Positions 46,227-57,432 of a stretch of DNA of 64,000 bases are shown here, in pieces. The stretch is from Galeopsis tetrahit. Taxonomy: Eukaryota; Streptophyta; Magnoliopsida; Lamiales; Lamiaceae. The DNA lies in the NCBI GenBank assembly GCA_963675135.1, contig OY776122.1:84020472-84084471 (forward strand), written 5' to 3'. A model generated the notes under the pieces. The model saw only the letters and a program-made list of their open reading frames with translations. It was not told the DNA's origin and made no database searches. Numbering within the stretch: the first letter of the stretch is position 1; each line of letters opens with the position of its first letter. The translations under genes and the position numbers were made by a program.

Positions 46227-47744
46227 CATACGTTTAATCTCACCATGCTGGGGAAAATGGGATGGCGATTATTAACAGAACTTGAAGCATTGGTGAGCAG
46301 AATTTTAAAAGCACGCTACTATCCGAGGGGTGATTTCACTTTGGCTGAACTGGGATGGAACCCTAGTTTTACATGGGCGAGCATTCATGCTAGCCAAAAG
46401 TTGATAACAGCAGGCATGGCTTGGAAGATTGGTACGGGTGATGGAATAAGTGTATGGAAAGAACCATGGGTCAATGATCACAATAACAAGTACATTATCT
46501 CAGATGAGATGGAGGGTTTGGATGATTTAAAAGTCTCAGCACTCTTTGATCCAGTTACACGGGAATGGGATAGGCCTCTTATCCAGGAACTGCTTCCCTT
46601 GGATGTAAATCGGGTTTTGAATACGACATTACCACCACTGGGCGCGAATGATAAAATTACTTGGAGTCAGAATATTAGACGGGGTCATTATACGGTAAAA
46701 TCTGCTTATAAGCTTTTAATGGAGGTAGAGGCGGATCCTGCATTGAAAATTGAGGGCGATTGGAGGGCTATTTGGAGGCTTCGAGTACCCCCACGGGTAC
46801 GGGATTTTTTATGGAGAGCAGCACGAGATTGCTTGCCAACAAGGGTTAAACTGTTTTCGAGGAGGGTCGTGCATGAAACAAGTTGTCTACTGTGCGAAAC
46901 TGGAACGGAAGATGTGTGGCATTTAATTACAGCATGCTCATATGCTCGATCCTGTTGGGCCGCGGCAGGCTTACTTACGAAAATTGATGATTGCGTGCAA
47001 CAATCGGACAACGTGAAGGACCTGATTCTGAGTATGCTTTGCAGCCCCTTAAATTCAGTGCCAACGAGTTTCGGTATGATCATGTGGCAGATTTGGAGAG
47101 AGAGAAACTCAATGTTATGGAATAATTCTTGCAATTCAGCGCCAACAGTTGTTCATTTTTCTGCTTGCAGTTGGGTGGAGTGGAACAATTTGAAAGGAGC
47201 TAAGGGATGTAGAAATAGTGGGAGTAGCAGGCTTGCTCCATGTGAGGCTTGGCATAAGCCTCCTTCTGGATTTAGAAAAATGAATGTTGATGCAGCATTC
47301 TTCCTGGATTTGCAGCTCACTGGCTTGGGAATGGTGCTCCATGACGAACATGGTGCATTTGTGATGGGACGATCAATGACTGTAAATGGCTGCATGAATG
47401 TTGACGTTGGAGAGGCCATGGGATTCTATGAGGCGTTATCTTGGTTAAAGGCCCAGGATATGGATTTTGTGGTGGTAGAAGGTGATTCAAAAATAGTCGT
47501 TGATGCCATTAATTCCACAGAATCGTATGATTCCACTTTTGGCGACTATATTATTGCTTGTCGAGTGCTTTTAGCACAATTTTCGAATGTTTCTGTTACG
47601 TTTGTTAGGCGGGGTAGTAACATTATAGCCCATACTTTGGCTAGACAATCACGTTTCTTTGATAATCCGTCTTGTTGGGTAGACCCACCAGATTTTGTGG
47701 TTGGGCTCCCGTTTTCCCAATGCTTATGCAATAATGGAAGCTAA
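46227..47744 (+). pseudogene. LINE C-terminal region: zf-RVT and RNase H domains
   Basis: About 505 codons, continuous with 34040-34354 if the Tat element and one target copy are disregarded. It contains the RVT-associated segment (FTWASIHASQKLI, GISVWKEPW), the zinc-binding zf-RVT domain (SAYKLL, FLWRAARDCLPTRVKLFSR, then CLLCETGTEDVWHLITAC) and a plant LINE-type RNase H (MNVDAAFF, GEAMGFYEALSWL, VEGDSKIVVDAI, NIIAHTLAR). Ends TAA at 47742-47744, just before the poly-A. The N-terminal endonuclease and RT core are missing by 5' truncation. Confidence 0.9.
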
Positions 47745-48300
47745 GTCTTTATTGGCTCGAAAAAAAAAAATGGAGGGAGTAGTATGTTATTTTGATCGAG
47801 ACCTGTTACCTGCCAACATGATATCTTAATTTATGTACAAATGTTATGTTATACGTGGTGACTTCCTAATACCTTCATGTTACACGAGGTGACTTCCTAA
47901 AATAATATTGTTAATATTAAAAAATAATTTATGATTTTTGGTAAAATAATTATAAAAAAAAAAAAAACTATTCGCAATTACCATTCTTATAAGGTTTACT
48001 TCTATATTATATACGCTAGATTAACACCAGCTTATTACGCCGGAATGTTAATTAACAAAATAAATATTTATATTATAAATAATTTTATAAAGTAAATTCC
48101 AAATAAAATATGTGAGAAACAGACGAAATGAGACGTTTAATTTTTAATATGAAAATAAATACGGAGTATGAAAATAACTTTTAAAAAAATTATAAATTTC
48201 AAAAAAAAAAAAACAATTTAAGTAATAATAAAATAACTCTTAATAAAGTGTAAGTCACCCTTCAATATCAACCACAACACCTTAAATAAATAAATATTTT

Positions 48301-48662
48301 GGTTAATTGCTAATTAAATCACAACCTTTTCCACATTTGCAATTTAATCTAAACTTTAAGATAATTGCAAATAAATTACAAAATTTAAATATTGTTGCAA
48401 TTTAGTCTTTTTGACAATTTCAATTGTGTTCGGATCTAACATAATTTAGAGTTTTTAATGACATAACAACGCCTTAATAAAACAATATTATTTTTTAATC
48501 AAACCAAATATCATAAGATATGATTTAGGAACAAAGTAGACTTCTAAGAAGTCTAATTTGCATTAATATTTAAACTTGATGATTTATTAATTTGCAATTA
48601 TTTTAAGGTTTAGATTAGATTGCAAATGTTCGAAAGGTGGTGATTTAATTTGCAATTAACCC
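48301..48662. mobile_element. MITE-like element with TIRs of about 105 bp
   Basis: The left arm starts GGTTAATTGCTAATTAAATC and the right arm, reversed, GGTTAATTGCAAATTAAATC. Pairing continues with TTTGCAAT, TAATCTAAAC and TTTAAATATT. About 360 bp with no coding capacity. I could not establish a target duplication. It is absent from duplicate copy B, which fits insertion after the duplication or deletion from B. Confidence 0.7.
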
Positions 48663-48740
48663 TTTTTAAAATTAACAACTTTCTTAAATTATGACACATA
48701 AGTCAAATTAACCACAAAATGACACATAAGTCAAATTAAC

Positions 48741-48905
48741 AAGATGACCCATCATCAATTTAAACTCTATATAAGGGGATGTGCACTCGGGTGGATTTTT
48801 CCTCTTCTTTTTTTTTTACCAATAAGATGACCCATCATCAATTTAAACTGTATATAAGGGGATGTGCGCGCACTCGGGTGGATTTTTCCTCTTCTTTTTT
48901 TTTTA
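48741..48905. repeat. Tandem duplication, 2 x about 83 bp
   Basis: Copies start AAGATGACCCATCATCAATT at 48741 and 48824 and run through ATAAGGGGATGTGC and CTCGGGTGGATTTTTCCTC. The second has an extra GCGC. A smaller two-copy repeat (ATGACACATAAGTCAAATTA) directly precedes it at 48691-48740. Confidence 0.88.
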
Positions 48906-49110
48906 CCGTTTTATAACTTGAATTTTTTTTTACGCATCTTTTATTTACTCCTTTTTTATTGCTGTAATTAGTTTATTTTTAGCTAATTGTTTTGTTTTTT
49001 TTTTTTTGTTAATTAAAAAAAATGGATAAAAAGAGTTTGACCTCAACCTTAAAAATTCATATACCCACCATTTACACTATTAATATTAATGTACTCCTAC
49101 TTACTAAAAT

Positions 49111-49887
49111 ATTGAGTTTTTTTATATGTATATTATAATAAAATGTGTAGAGGGAATACATGTAGTACAGCAAATATTCTAGATGCGGAATTTCTAGGAC
49201 AACAATACGCTCATTGATTAAGAATTAGTGGATTTAGTATGCGTTTCGTTTCACTCTTGATTTAGTATGCGTTTCGTTTCACTCTTGATGGGGAGAGCAG
49301 AAAACTGTATGCGATATTGCGATTTAGTATATCGGGGGCCATAACCATGACGCGATTTAGTATATCGGGGGCCATGCATAACCATGACGCCTCTTTATAT
49401 AGTACTTAGTTAGGGTTCCCATAATTCTCGTAACAAAGTCCGGTATCTACTCATAAATCCATATTAATTTTAATAGTCAACCATATCACAATAATAGATA
49501 TAATTATAAATGAATGTGGCCCATATATATAGGAAATTATAATTTCCTAACAATTTTCACATACAATGATGCTCACATGAGTCCCCCATTAACCATCTAT
49601 ACGTAACATGATCAATGCTTATATATGCCCTGACGTTGAATAAAACTTTATATAACTGTACGATGAAGAAGGATTTGAACAAGAGTGGTAGAGCATTTTC
49701 TTATGAAGAGCAACACGTGGACGGTTGTGAGAAAGAAGAGCAACCGGCGGAAGGCGGTGAGAAAGAGTTGCCGTGGGTAGTTCCACGGAGCAAGCGGAAA
49801 AAGTATTGGTAGTTTGGCAGAGCAACACTTGAAGTTGTGGGAAAGAAAGTCTGTTACTCCCTCTGATTTCTAGCTTCTGAGCTAAAT
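49111..49887. other. Repeat-rich segment between duplication copies
   Basis: Contains short direct duplications: GTATGCGTTTCGTTTCACTC twice at 49238-49288, and GATTTAGTATATCGGGGGCC twice at 49321-49373. The block 49554-49706 occurs again at 51577-51743. A 65-codon open frame (49615-49812) has a repeated Glu-rich stretch but no recognisable family, and I do not call it a gene. Confidence 0.6.
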
Positions 49888-50470
49888 GAACATACATTGC
49901 AGATGGTATATATAGCCATTTCCGAAACTAAAATATGGTTCGAGTTTAGATACCTAAATCATGGAGAGGAACACGAGTTTAGATACCTGAACTTGGGCAG
50001 CATGAGATTTCAAGAGTAATTTAATAGTATGTTATTTTGATCTGTTACCTGTCAACCATCACGTGATATCTGGATTTATGTACAAAGGTTCTGTTATACA
50101 TGGTGACTTCCTAATACCCTTCCTGTTACTTACACAAGGTGACTTCCTAAAATAATATTGTTAATATTAAAAAATAATTTATGATTTTTTGTAAAATAAT
50201 TATAAAAAAAGAAAACTATTCGGAATTACCATTCTTATAAGGTTTACTCATATAAATGTGCACTCAGGTGGATTTTTCCCATTTTTTTTTTTTTACCGTT
50301 TTATAGCTGAATTTTTTTTTGTGCATCTTTTATTTACTCCTTTTTTATTGTTGTAATTAGTTTTTTTTTGTTAATTAAAAAAATGAATAAAAAGAGTTTG
50401 ACCTCAACCTTAAAAATTCATATACCCACCATTTACACTATTAATATTAATGTACTTACTAAATAAAATG
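49888..50470. repeat. Local duplication copy B, with empty insertion site
   Basis: Matches 33590-33715 joined to 47780 onward. At 50035-50036 it has a single TA where copy A has the MITE, LINE and Tat nest. The right part matches 48880-49110 (GTGGATTTTTCC, ACCGTTTTATA, AAAAAGAGTTTGACCTCAAC). It is the pre-insertion reference for the nest. Confidence 0.88.
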
Positions 50471-50519
50471 AAAAAAATGTGTGGAGGGAATATAATATTA
50501 CTAAAAAAAAAAAAAGTAT

Positions 50520-50965
50520 ATCGATATAATAGAAAAGTGCAACACAATATTAATAAAAAGTATAAGTCAATATAACTAAAAAGTGCAACACAATATTACT
50601 GAAAAGTGTAAGTCAATATAATGAAAAGTACAACACAATATTATAAAAAAATGCAAGTCAATATTACTGAAAAGTGCAACACATTTTTTTATTAAAAAGT
50701 GCAAAAAGTGTAAGTCAATATAATGAAAAGTACAACACAATATTATAAAAAAATGCAAGTCAATATTACTGAAAAGTGCAACACATTTTTTTATTAAAAA
50801 GTGCAAGTGAGTATAACTGAAAAATGCAACACAATATTAGTGAAAAGTATAAGTCATTATATCTGAAAAGTGCAACACAATATTACTAAAAAATGTAAAT
50901 CACTATAAATAAAAATATTATTGTAAATTGTAAGACACTACAATAGAAAAGTGGTGTGAAAAGTG
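50520..50965. repeat. AT-rich minisatellite
   Basis: Irregular tandem repeat of units of about 22-24 bp, of the form AAAAGTGCAACACAATATTA alternating with AAAAGTGTAAGTCAATATAA. A higher-order copy of about 100 bp is repeated at about 50603-50700 and 50705-50805. No open frame of interest. Confidence 0.85.
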
Positions 50966-51576
50966 TAAGTCATTATAGTTAATGGTACCACAAGGCTATA
51001 AGTGAGTATATGTAACGATGTATCAATTAAAATTAAAATTAATTACGAAAAGGTGATAAAATTAAAAATTGTTGAGGACATAATTCGAACCCAAGCTGTT
51101 ATAATAAAATAAGGAATGTCCTACCATCATCAAGCTATAAACGAATTATGAAAAATATTCGCGCATTCTTATATATGTAGTTAAAATTTGGACTCGACAA
51201 CAGTCCTATAAAAAAAATATCAATCATGACATCAGGAATAAAATCAGAAATGATGATTCCATTGCCACCCATTCCCACATACCAATCATATCATGTGGAG
51301 AAATATGAAATAATTCGAATACCACTCTCAAATTGGATTCGAATCTTATTTAAAATTCAAAATTTAAACTAATACAAATACAAACGTCCATTCAAATACT
51401 GTAATATTCAGCTCAATTCATCAACACCCATAATCAGATGCGATCCTTTTTCCAGAGAAGAAAATGGATTGAGTTTACACATCATAGTTCATACAGCAAA
51501 GAAATAAAAGCTATTTCACTAATAAGGAGGGAAAAAAAAAAGGAATGAAAATTGTTTATTGTAATTCTTGTTAGAT

Positions 51577-51743
51577 ATTTTCACATACAATGATGCTCAC
51601 ATGAGTCCCCCATTAACCATCTATACGTAACATGATCAATGCTTATATATGCCCTGATGTTGAATAAAAAATATGCAGACTTTATATAACTGTACGATGA
51701 AGAAGGATTTGAACAAGAGTGGTAGAGCATTTTCTTATGAAAC
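51577..51743. repeat. Second copy of the 49554-49706 block
   Basis: Starts TTTTCACATACAATGATGCT and ends TTTTCTTATGAA, nearly identical to 49554-49706, with an insertion of about 12 bp (AAATATGCAGAC). It lies about 170 bp beyond the stop of the minus-strand secreted-protein gene. Confidence 0.9.
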
Positions 51744-51914
51744 AAATATAAAAACATGATCCATGGAGAATAATACAGAAACACACTTCTAAAATTAAAA
51801 TCGACGCCCATTAGTGTCTCCCCGATTAGCCTTCACCAAAAAAACACAGCACCCCCTTTTGCAGCATTAGGAACACAATTACATCGTGCTGAGATATAGT
51901 CAAGTTGTAAGATG

Positions 51915-53972
51915 CTAATTGTCAAACGATCCTCTAATACCATCTAAGCTTTCTCCAAGAGACAACCTGACATTGAAGCCAAGACATCGTTGAATGATAT
52001 ACTACATCGTAGGGCAGACAAGCATAATTATGGAGTAGCTAATTCATGGATGAATAGGTTTTTATTACAAGTAAAAAAAGCATGGCATTAGTTGCTCGAT
52101 AGCGTATAAACACATTATGTCTGCAAGAATTACTCTCTGAAATGAAGAGAGAAGAAAATAAACAGCCGAAATAGAAAGTCAAATGAAAGCAGGAAGTAGA
52201 AAAGGCCTTAGAAACTTACTATGTACAGCTCCCCAATATCATTTATTGTTGATAGAAGTAAAGACCTATATGGCCTTAACAGATTTTATAAGTTCATTTT
52301 TATTGTATGCCACTAATCCCAGAATCATATACTTGATAAGCGTGCTCTGTGTATCTGCCTGCAATTTAACAAACTAACCTAGATTTCTTGTCCTCAGTTA
52401 ATTTTGATTGCAAAGCTTTTTCATTCAGTTTATCTTAAACAATTCCAGTACTGACATCCATTCATTATTCTCTTTCAAAACTACGCCTATGACTACCCTC
52501 CCAAGTAAAAGTTGTGCACAAAATATACCAGGACGAGCTAATCCAAGTAGAGACCATGATCATCAAGAATTTGAATACATGTATAGAAACCTAAGGCTTA
52601 CAAAATTGAACAGTTATTCTTACAATGTCAAGAAGTTTCACAGAATAATTCTGGTCATTATCCAGCACGCCATGATTATTGTTTAACAGAATAACATCAA
52701 TAAGTCTGGAGAAACCCAGTAGTAGTATCTATCAAAGCCTAGAGAAACTCATTAGTAGTATCTATAATTACTAATTTCCTATATACCTAAAGATAGACAA
52801 TCAACAGTAATTAGCATCAAAAGTGTATTCAATAAATTTAGTAAGTGGGGTGGTCAAGGACGCCGACATATGACAGTCTCTTAGAAGAGTAATAAAGCAT
52901 AAAACAGATTAAGGTAGTGTTTGCAAGCTCTGCAAAGTGAGGCAAAATCATCTTTTCTTTTCAAAATCTACTCCTCACAGCTTTTGAAAAAAAGTGATTC
53001 TAAAAGTTGTTAGTAGTGTTTGCAAACACATCCTAAGTACGCTCGTTGGGCTCCAATATATGGTATATCCCGTTTCCATGATAAGATACTCATCCTTTAA
53101 ACAGGGCACTGATACAAAATAATGCTAGAAAATCCCTGAGCTCTAACTACTAATCTACTATACAGCCAATGAATCATATATAAGAACTGAAATAGAGCAA
53201 AATTTATGATTCAGCAGCACATCTTTCAAGCAACAACTACAAAGACATGAACATCACACAAGAACGAACATCTCTTAACATAGGTAGGGATACTGATATA
53301 AGAAACAGATATTTACTTGTTCATGCAGTATTTATACTCTGAACTTCTAGTGAAATCTTTCTCTCCTTCTTCCAACTACAAAGTTCAAGAATTCAAGATC
53401 AATACCATAAAATTCAGAACCATAACATAATTATGTGATTTGCTTTAAAGGATGTCATTATTAAGTGCAATTTAGGTAAAAAAAAGTAATCCTCACCGGA
53501 TCACTCTCGTAGATGAGCTCATAGCAAACTGGTGACAGGCATCGTAAAGCGCAATTCTCCCTAGCTATACTTGAAGACTTGCATTGCTGACCCCACAATC
53601 CACTTCAATCAAAATATTGCTCAAATTCAGTAAGTCAAACCGATTATAACAACGACGGAAAACCTATTAAACAAATCTTTGAAATCGAGAAAACAAATAT
53701 TCCGTACCTCTCAATGTCTGCATAACAATCATTTTTCTTCTGTCGAATCTCTGCATCCTGTTAATGAACAATTAAAAAGACAGGAAATTTATTTTGGCTG
53801 TAAAACCATAAGATACAGGAACAAAAAAAAAAAGAAAGGAAAAAGTACTACTTACAGAAATTGGGATTCGGGACTTCGCTAGAACTCCTTCGGAACACAG
53901 TAATAACACAGCCCAAAATATTACGAAATAAAATCTTGCAGAATTTGCGGAGTGAATCATGCTGTTCTTCAT
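51915..53972 (-). CDS. Small secreted cysteine-rich protein of a conserved family
   Basis: Five exons on the minus strand: 53972-53856, 53757-53708, 53602-53497, 53375-53317 and 51966-51915, GT-AG and phase-consistent, 127 aa. A signal peptide is clear (MKNSMIHS..., hydrophobic core FYFVIFWAVLLLCSEGVLA). The mature part has six Cys: NDCYADIESGLWGQQCKSS, ENCALRCLSPVCYELIY and YKYC. The C-terminus is LSLGESLDGIRGSFDN. This matches a conserved plant secreted family that I associate with DUF4787, without having checked it. No enzymatic motif; the even number of Cys suggests disulfides. The last intron is 1,350 bp. No single long ORF reveals this gene. Confidence 0.85.
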
Positions 53973-53999
53973 GATTCTGTTTCCGATTAAAGTATGAGA

Positions 54000-55019
54000 C
54001 AACGCAGTCTGATGTGTGTGCGTATCGCTGTCTTCTTCTTGTCTCCGAGGGGATTCCGATGACTGAATTCAACTGAAAGCGCTCGAATGCTAACGCGCCT
54101 TCTTTACTTCCATTTGTTCTAATAAAGTCGCGTCTGGATTTCGCTTTCGGTTTTGGCTCGCCCTTGTGTGATTTTTGTTCTATTAACAATTAGGGGAAAA
54201 ATTGTCATTTAATTTTAATATAACGTTTTTTATTTATCCTATTAATTAAAAAATGGTCAAATAAAATAAAAAATACAAATTCATAAATAATAAAATATTA
54301 ATTTGGTCGTTTAAATTATATATATTTTTATTTAATTTGATCATTAATAGAAATAAAATAAAATTATCAAACTTTTGTTTTCAAAACAATAAAAGAAAAG
54401 TTCAAACATTTCTTATTTTGCTTTTGATCCTATTAATTTTCTCACATAGATTTTAGTCAGGTAAGTTACAATTTTTTTGAATATCTCCAGGAGGAAAAAT
54501 TAAAAAAATGTTATTTAATTTTCCCTAAAAAAAACAAATAAATAAATTTAGACTATTTTTTTTTAGACACAGGCATGCACATTTAATAATAGCAGGCATC
54601 ATTAAATTACTGATCGAGTTAAGCATTTGTATAAGAATTATAAATTACCACCCACGTTTCGGTGGCCTTCCTTCCATTCCATTCTTGAATCTGTACCCCC
54701 GTTCTTCTGATCTTTCCCTGGTTGCCTGCCTGAAACTGGCAACCCTTTTCAGACAACACAAAGCCATTAATTAATTCCTGTGTGTGATCAGAGAAAGATC
54801 GAAGAAGGTGATAACACACACACATACACAAATCTGATTGATCATCGATCAACAAAGCACAAACAGACGCCCGCACGCATGGTGATGATGATCATAACCA
54901 AATGCTAGAGGACGTCCATGCATGCATCTATACATCTGTAGATACAAATCAAGATAAAAAGATCGGTATCAAGAGCTAGGGCCGGGAGAGAAACAGGGGT
55001 GGTACATTATTAAAAATCA
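54000..55019. other. Intergenic region upstream of two divergent genes
   Basis: Holds the promoter of the minus-strand secreted-protein gene and the 5' region of the small membrane protein gene. 54190-54600 is AT-rich. No transposon ends or further gene could be defended. Confidence 0.5.
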
Positions 55020-55346
55020 ATGGACGATGAAAAGGAAGGAGATATCAGGGTACCCTTAGTATTTACCATCTTCTTGCTCTGCGTCATCACAGGCGGAATC
55101 TTGCTCGTTTTCTACGTCTTCGTTCCCAGCCTCTCCAAGCCGTGGTACCCCACCGCTGCCCTCCTCCTCATCGGCTCCCCCTGGCTCTTTTGGCTCATCA
55201 CCTTCATCTACACCTGTGTGAAGCACTGCTGTTTCAGCCGCCCCACCCCCGTCGACCACCAGATCTCCAGGCGCCAATCCACCAGGAATGATGCCTCCAC
55301 AACCTCCTCCAGGGAACCTGAGATGCCATTAGCCTATTCTGTCTAA
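55020..55346 (+). CDS. Small two-TM membrane protein, function unknown
   Basis: Single-exon ORF of 108 aa starting ATGGACGATGAA. The N-terminus is short and acidic (MDDEKEGDIRV). Two hydrophobic segments (about 12-34, LVFTIFLLCVITGGILLVFY; about 44-66, AALLLIGSPWLFWLITFIYT) are joined by PSLSKPWYP. The C-terminal tail is Cys/Ser/Thr-rich (CVKHCCF, RRQSTRNDASTTSSRE). GC content is clearly higher than in the flanks, which supports coding. It resembles short plant hypothetical membrane proteins, but I do not recognise a named family. The CC pair next to the membrane could be lipidated; that is inference. Confidence 0.8.
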   Translation: MDDEKEGDIRVPLVFTIFLLCVITGGILLVFYVFVPSLSKPWYPTAALLLIGSPWLFWLITFIYTCVKHCCFSRPTPVDHQISRRQSTRNDASTTSSREPEMPLAYSV

Positions 55347-55856
55347 TTAATTATTTAAGGATTGGATAATCTGTTGGTTTTTTTTTTTCTTATTTCTTTT
55401 TCATTTTTTCCCCCTCATGGCTTGGATTTGTGACTGTATTATTATCTGTGAGGTTTGATAACGACATATTTGCTTTTTTCACATTTAGTTTGCCGAAAGA
55501 TATATAGAGGTTTTGGAGATGATGACTGCAATGTGGGATTTGGACATGTTTGAGGATAATTAATGGATCACAATTTTTTTTAATGCATAGATATTCATTT
55601 TAGAATTAAAGACAAGTTTTGATAATCTCTTGAGATGCATCAAAGTAAGTTCGAGTAGATTATACTAGGAAATAAAATATAGTATTACCTAAAGCAGATC
55701 ACATAGTAATCGTGCCTATAAATTAATTAGGAGCATGTTTGCATTTAAATATAAGTCATGTGAATGAAAAGAGTGTGCAAAAACAAACAAACAATCAACC
55801 ACTTCCATCCAAGAATTAGCTATATATACCATGCAAGTATTGCAGAAAAAAATGCA
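55347..55856. other. Intergenic region before the SDR gene
   Basis: A T-rich 3' flank of the small membrane protein gene, then AT-rich DNA. TATATATACC at 55821-55830 is a plausible TATA box only about 30 bp before the SDR ATG, so the 5' UTR would be very short. Confidence 0.45.
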
Positions 55857-56809
55857 ATGGATTCAGCTGGTGGCACAGGTGACATGATTCACTATCTACC
55901 CTCAAAAAGGTTGGTAGAATACTTACCTTCAACTACTTTGATTGATTGATTCTGTGCATCTTCTTCTACTTCCTTTTCTGATGCTTTCATTATTGCTGTA
56001 AAAGAAGATTACTAGGAAAAGTTGCAGTAATAACTGGTGGAGCAAGGGGGATTGGAGCAGCCACGGCTGAATTATTTGCTGAAAACGGAGCCCATGTTGT
56101 CATTGCAGATATACTAGACGAACAAGGAACAAAACTAGCTGAATCAATCGGAGGGCTCTACTCACACTGTGATGTATCCATGGAACGAGACGTTGAGCGA
56201 GCAATCCACCTTGCGATTGATTGGAAAGGACATCTGGATATCATGTTCAATAATGCTGGAATAGCTGGTCCAGAAGGGAGCATCACCAATCTCAAAATGG
56301 ACCAGCTGACAGCCCTTGTCCAGATAAATTTGAATGGAATAGTGCACGGGATTAAACACGCTGCACGTGCAATGATCAAGGGGAAAGTTGCAGGGTCCAT
56401 CATATGCTCGTCCAGCTCAGCAGCTATCATGGGAGGCTTAGCATCTCATTCCTACACATTATCCAAAGAGGCCATTCTGGGACTTGCTAGAACCACTGCC
56501 TGTGAGCTGGGAGTGCATGGTATTCGTGTGAATTGCATTTCACCACATGGCGTGCCCTCCGAGATGCTCGTGAGTGCATACAGAAAGATGCTCGGGAACC
56601 AGGATCTGCAAGTGGAAGATGTTAGCAAGATTGTAGGTGAGAAAGGGAGTCTACTGAGGGGCAGGGGCGGGAGCGTGGACGATGTTGCCCGGGCTGTGTT
56701 GTTTCTGGCCTGTGACGATGATGCAGGATTCATAACAGGTCACAATTTAGTCATTGATGGAGGTTACACTTGTGCTAATAAACAAATGAGTTTCATATAT
56801 CAAGGGTAG
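55857..56809 (+). CDS. Short-chain dehydrogenase/reductase, SDR110C type
   Basis: Two exons: 55857-55909 and 56008-56809, 284 aa. An alternative acceptor three bases earlier (56005) would add one Arg. NAD(P)-binding TGGARGIG at residue 27, cofactor Asp after the second strand (VVIADILDEQG), NNAG at 99, and catalytic Tyr167 and Lys171 in YTLSK preceded by a Ser run. NCISPHGV and the C-terminal GHNLVIDGGYT complete the family pattern. The closest plant families are xanthoxin dehydrogenase (ABA2)-like, secoisolariciresinol dehydrogenase-like and borneol dehydrogenase-like SDRs. The Asp favours NAD(H). The substrate is probably a terpenoid, phenolic or ABA-related alcohol, but cannot be decided from sequence. 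Confidence 0.92.
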
Positions 56810-57432
56810 AAGTCTATTTGGTCACTGATGTGCTGTGAGTTCCATATCTTTAAAATAGCTAATTTGTTCTACACGCAAATAAACAAAAAAAATCCAACAA
56901 GATATGAACGAATTGAATATCACTGTAACAGTTGAACCACATTAACCCATGAAATTAAAAGCAGCAATTGTGTTGAATTCACAAAACCTGCATTATGTTT
57001 TTAAATTTATTCACGTTAAAAAATAAGCAAGCATGTTGACTGTAGTCGTAATTAATAAATTTAATTAATTCTGAAATCAGTAATAAGTTAATTGCAATTA
57101 ACATTATATTCAATAAAAACCTTAATTAATGTTAAATGCATCGTATATTTCAACATCCCCATTCCCCACACACCTTATCTAGAGACCTCGACCTTATCAT
57201 CATTTTCTTTGTCTCTTTGTGATTGGTTGGGTCATGAAAATCAATAATAAATTGCAATACTATTCAAAAGCATAAACTGAGTGTGATTCCTTGCGGCAAT
57301 TGCAAGACTAGTCAAAATTGTACAATAATTTTTCTGCACGTAACTAATTGATGTAAGAAATGTCCAAGGAAACGGTATTTTTCTCTTCCATAAATATACC
57401 ATGGAATGGATTAACATAGACACAGTCCCTAA
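56810..57432. other. Intergenic region between SDR and GST genes
   Basis: AT-rich. A TATA-like ATAAATATACC at about 57391-57401 lies some 35 bp before the GST ATG. Nothing else found. Confidence 0.45.

Larger units (their letters stand above)
34040..47764 (+). mobile_element. 5'-truncated LINE (L1-type) split by a Tat retrotransposon
   Basis: The LINE consists of 34040-34354 and 46227-47764, with a poly-A stretch at 47760-47770. The sequence AAAAAATGGAGGGAGT occurs at 34024-34039 and 47765-47780, a 16-bp target duplication that includes the MITE end. The copy is 5' truncated, starting in the region after the RT fingers/palm, as is usual for LINE insertion. The Tat element sits at CATAC. Confidence 0.9.
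47780..49110. repeat. Local duplication copy A, right part
   Basis: Together with about 33590-33715 this is the first copy of a duplicated block; the second is 49888-50470. Matching starts at GTATGTTATTTTGATC (47782) and includes a twice-occurring GGTGACTTCCTAA motif and AATTACCATTCTTATAAGG. Copy A carries about 850 bp more (48000-48860), including the inverted-repeat element at 48301-48662. Matching resumes at GTGGATTTTTCC. Confidence 0.85.

Noticed and set aside
50520..50965. Possible CRISPR-like repeat-spacer array
   Set aside because: Plant nuclear AT-rich minisatellite with irregular, related units and no unique spacers.
54619..54876. 85-codon minus-strand frame with Cys-rich start
   Set aside because: No domain, no splice partners, low coding character, and it overlaps the likely promoter of the 55020 gene.
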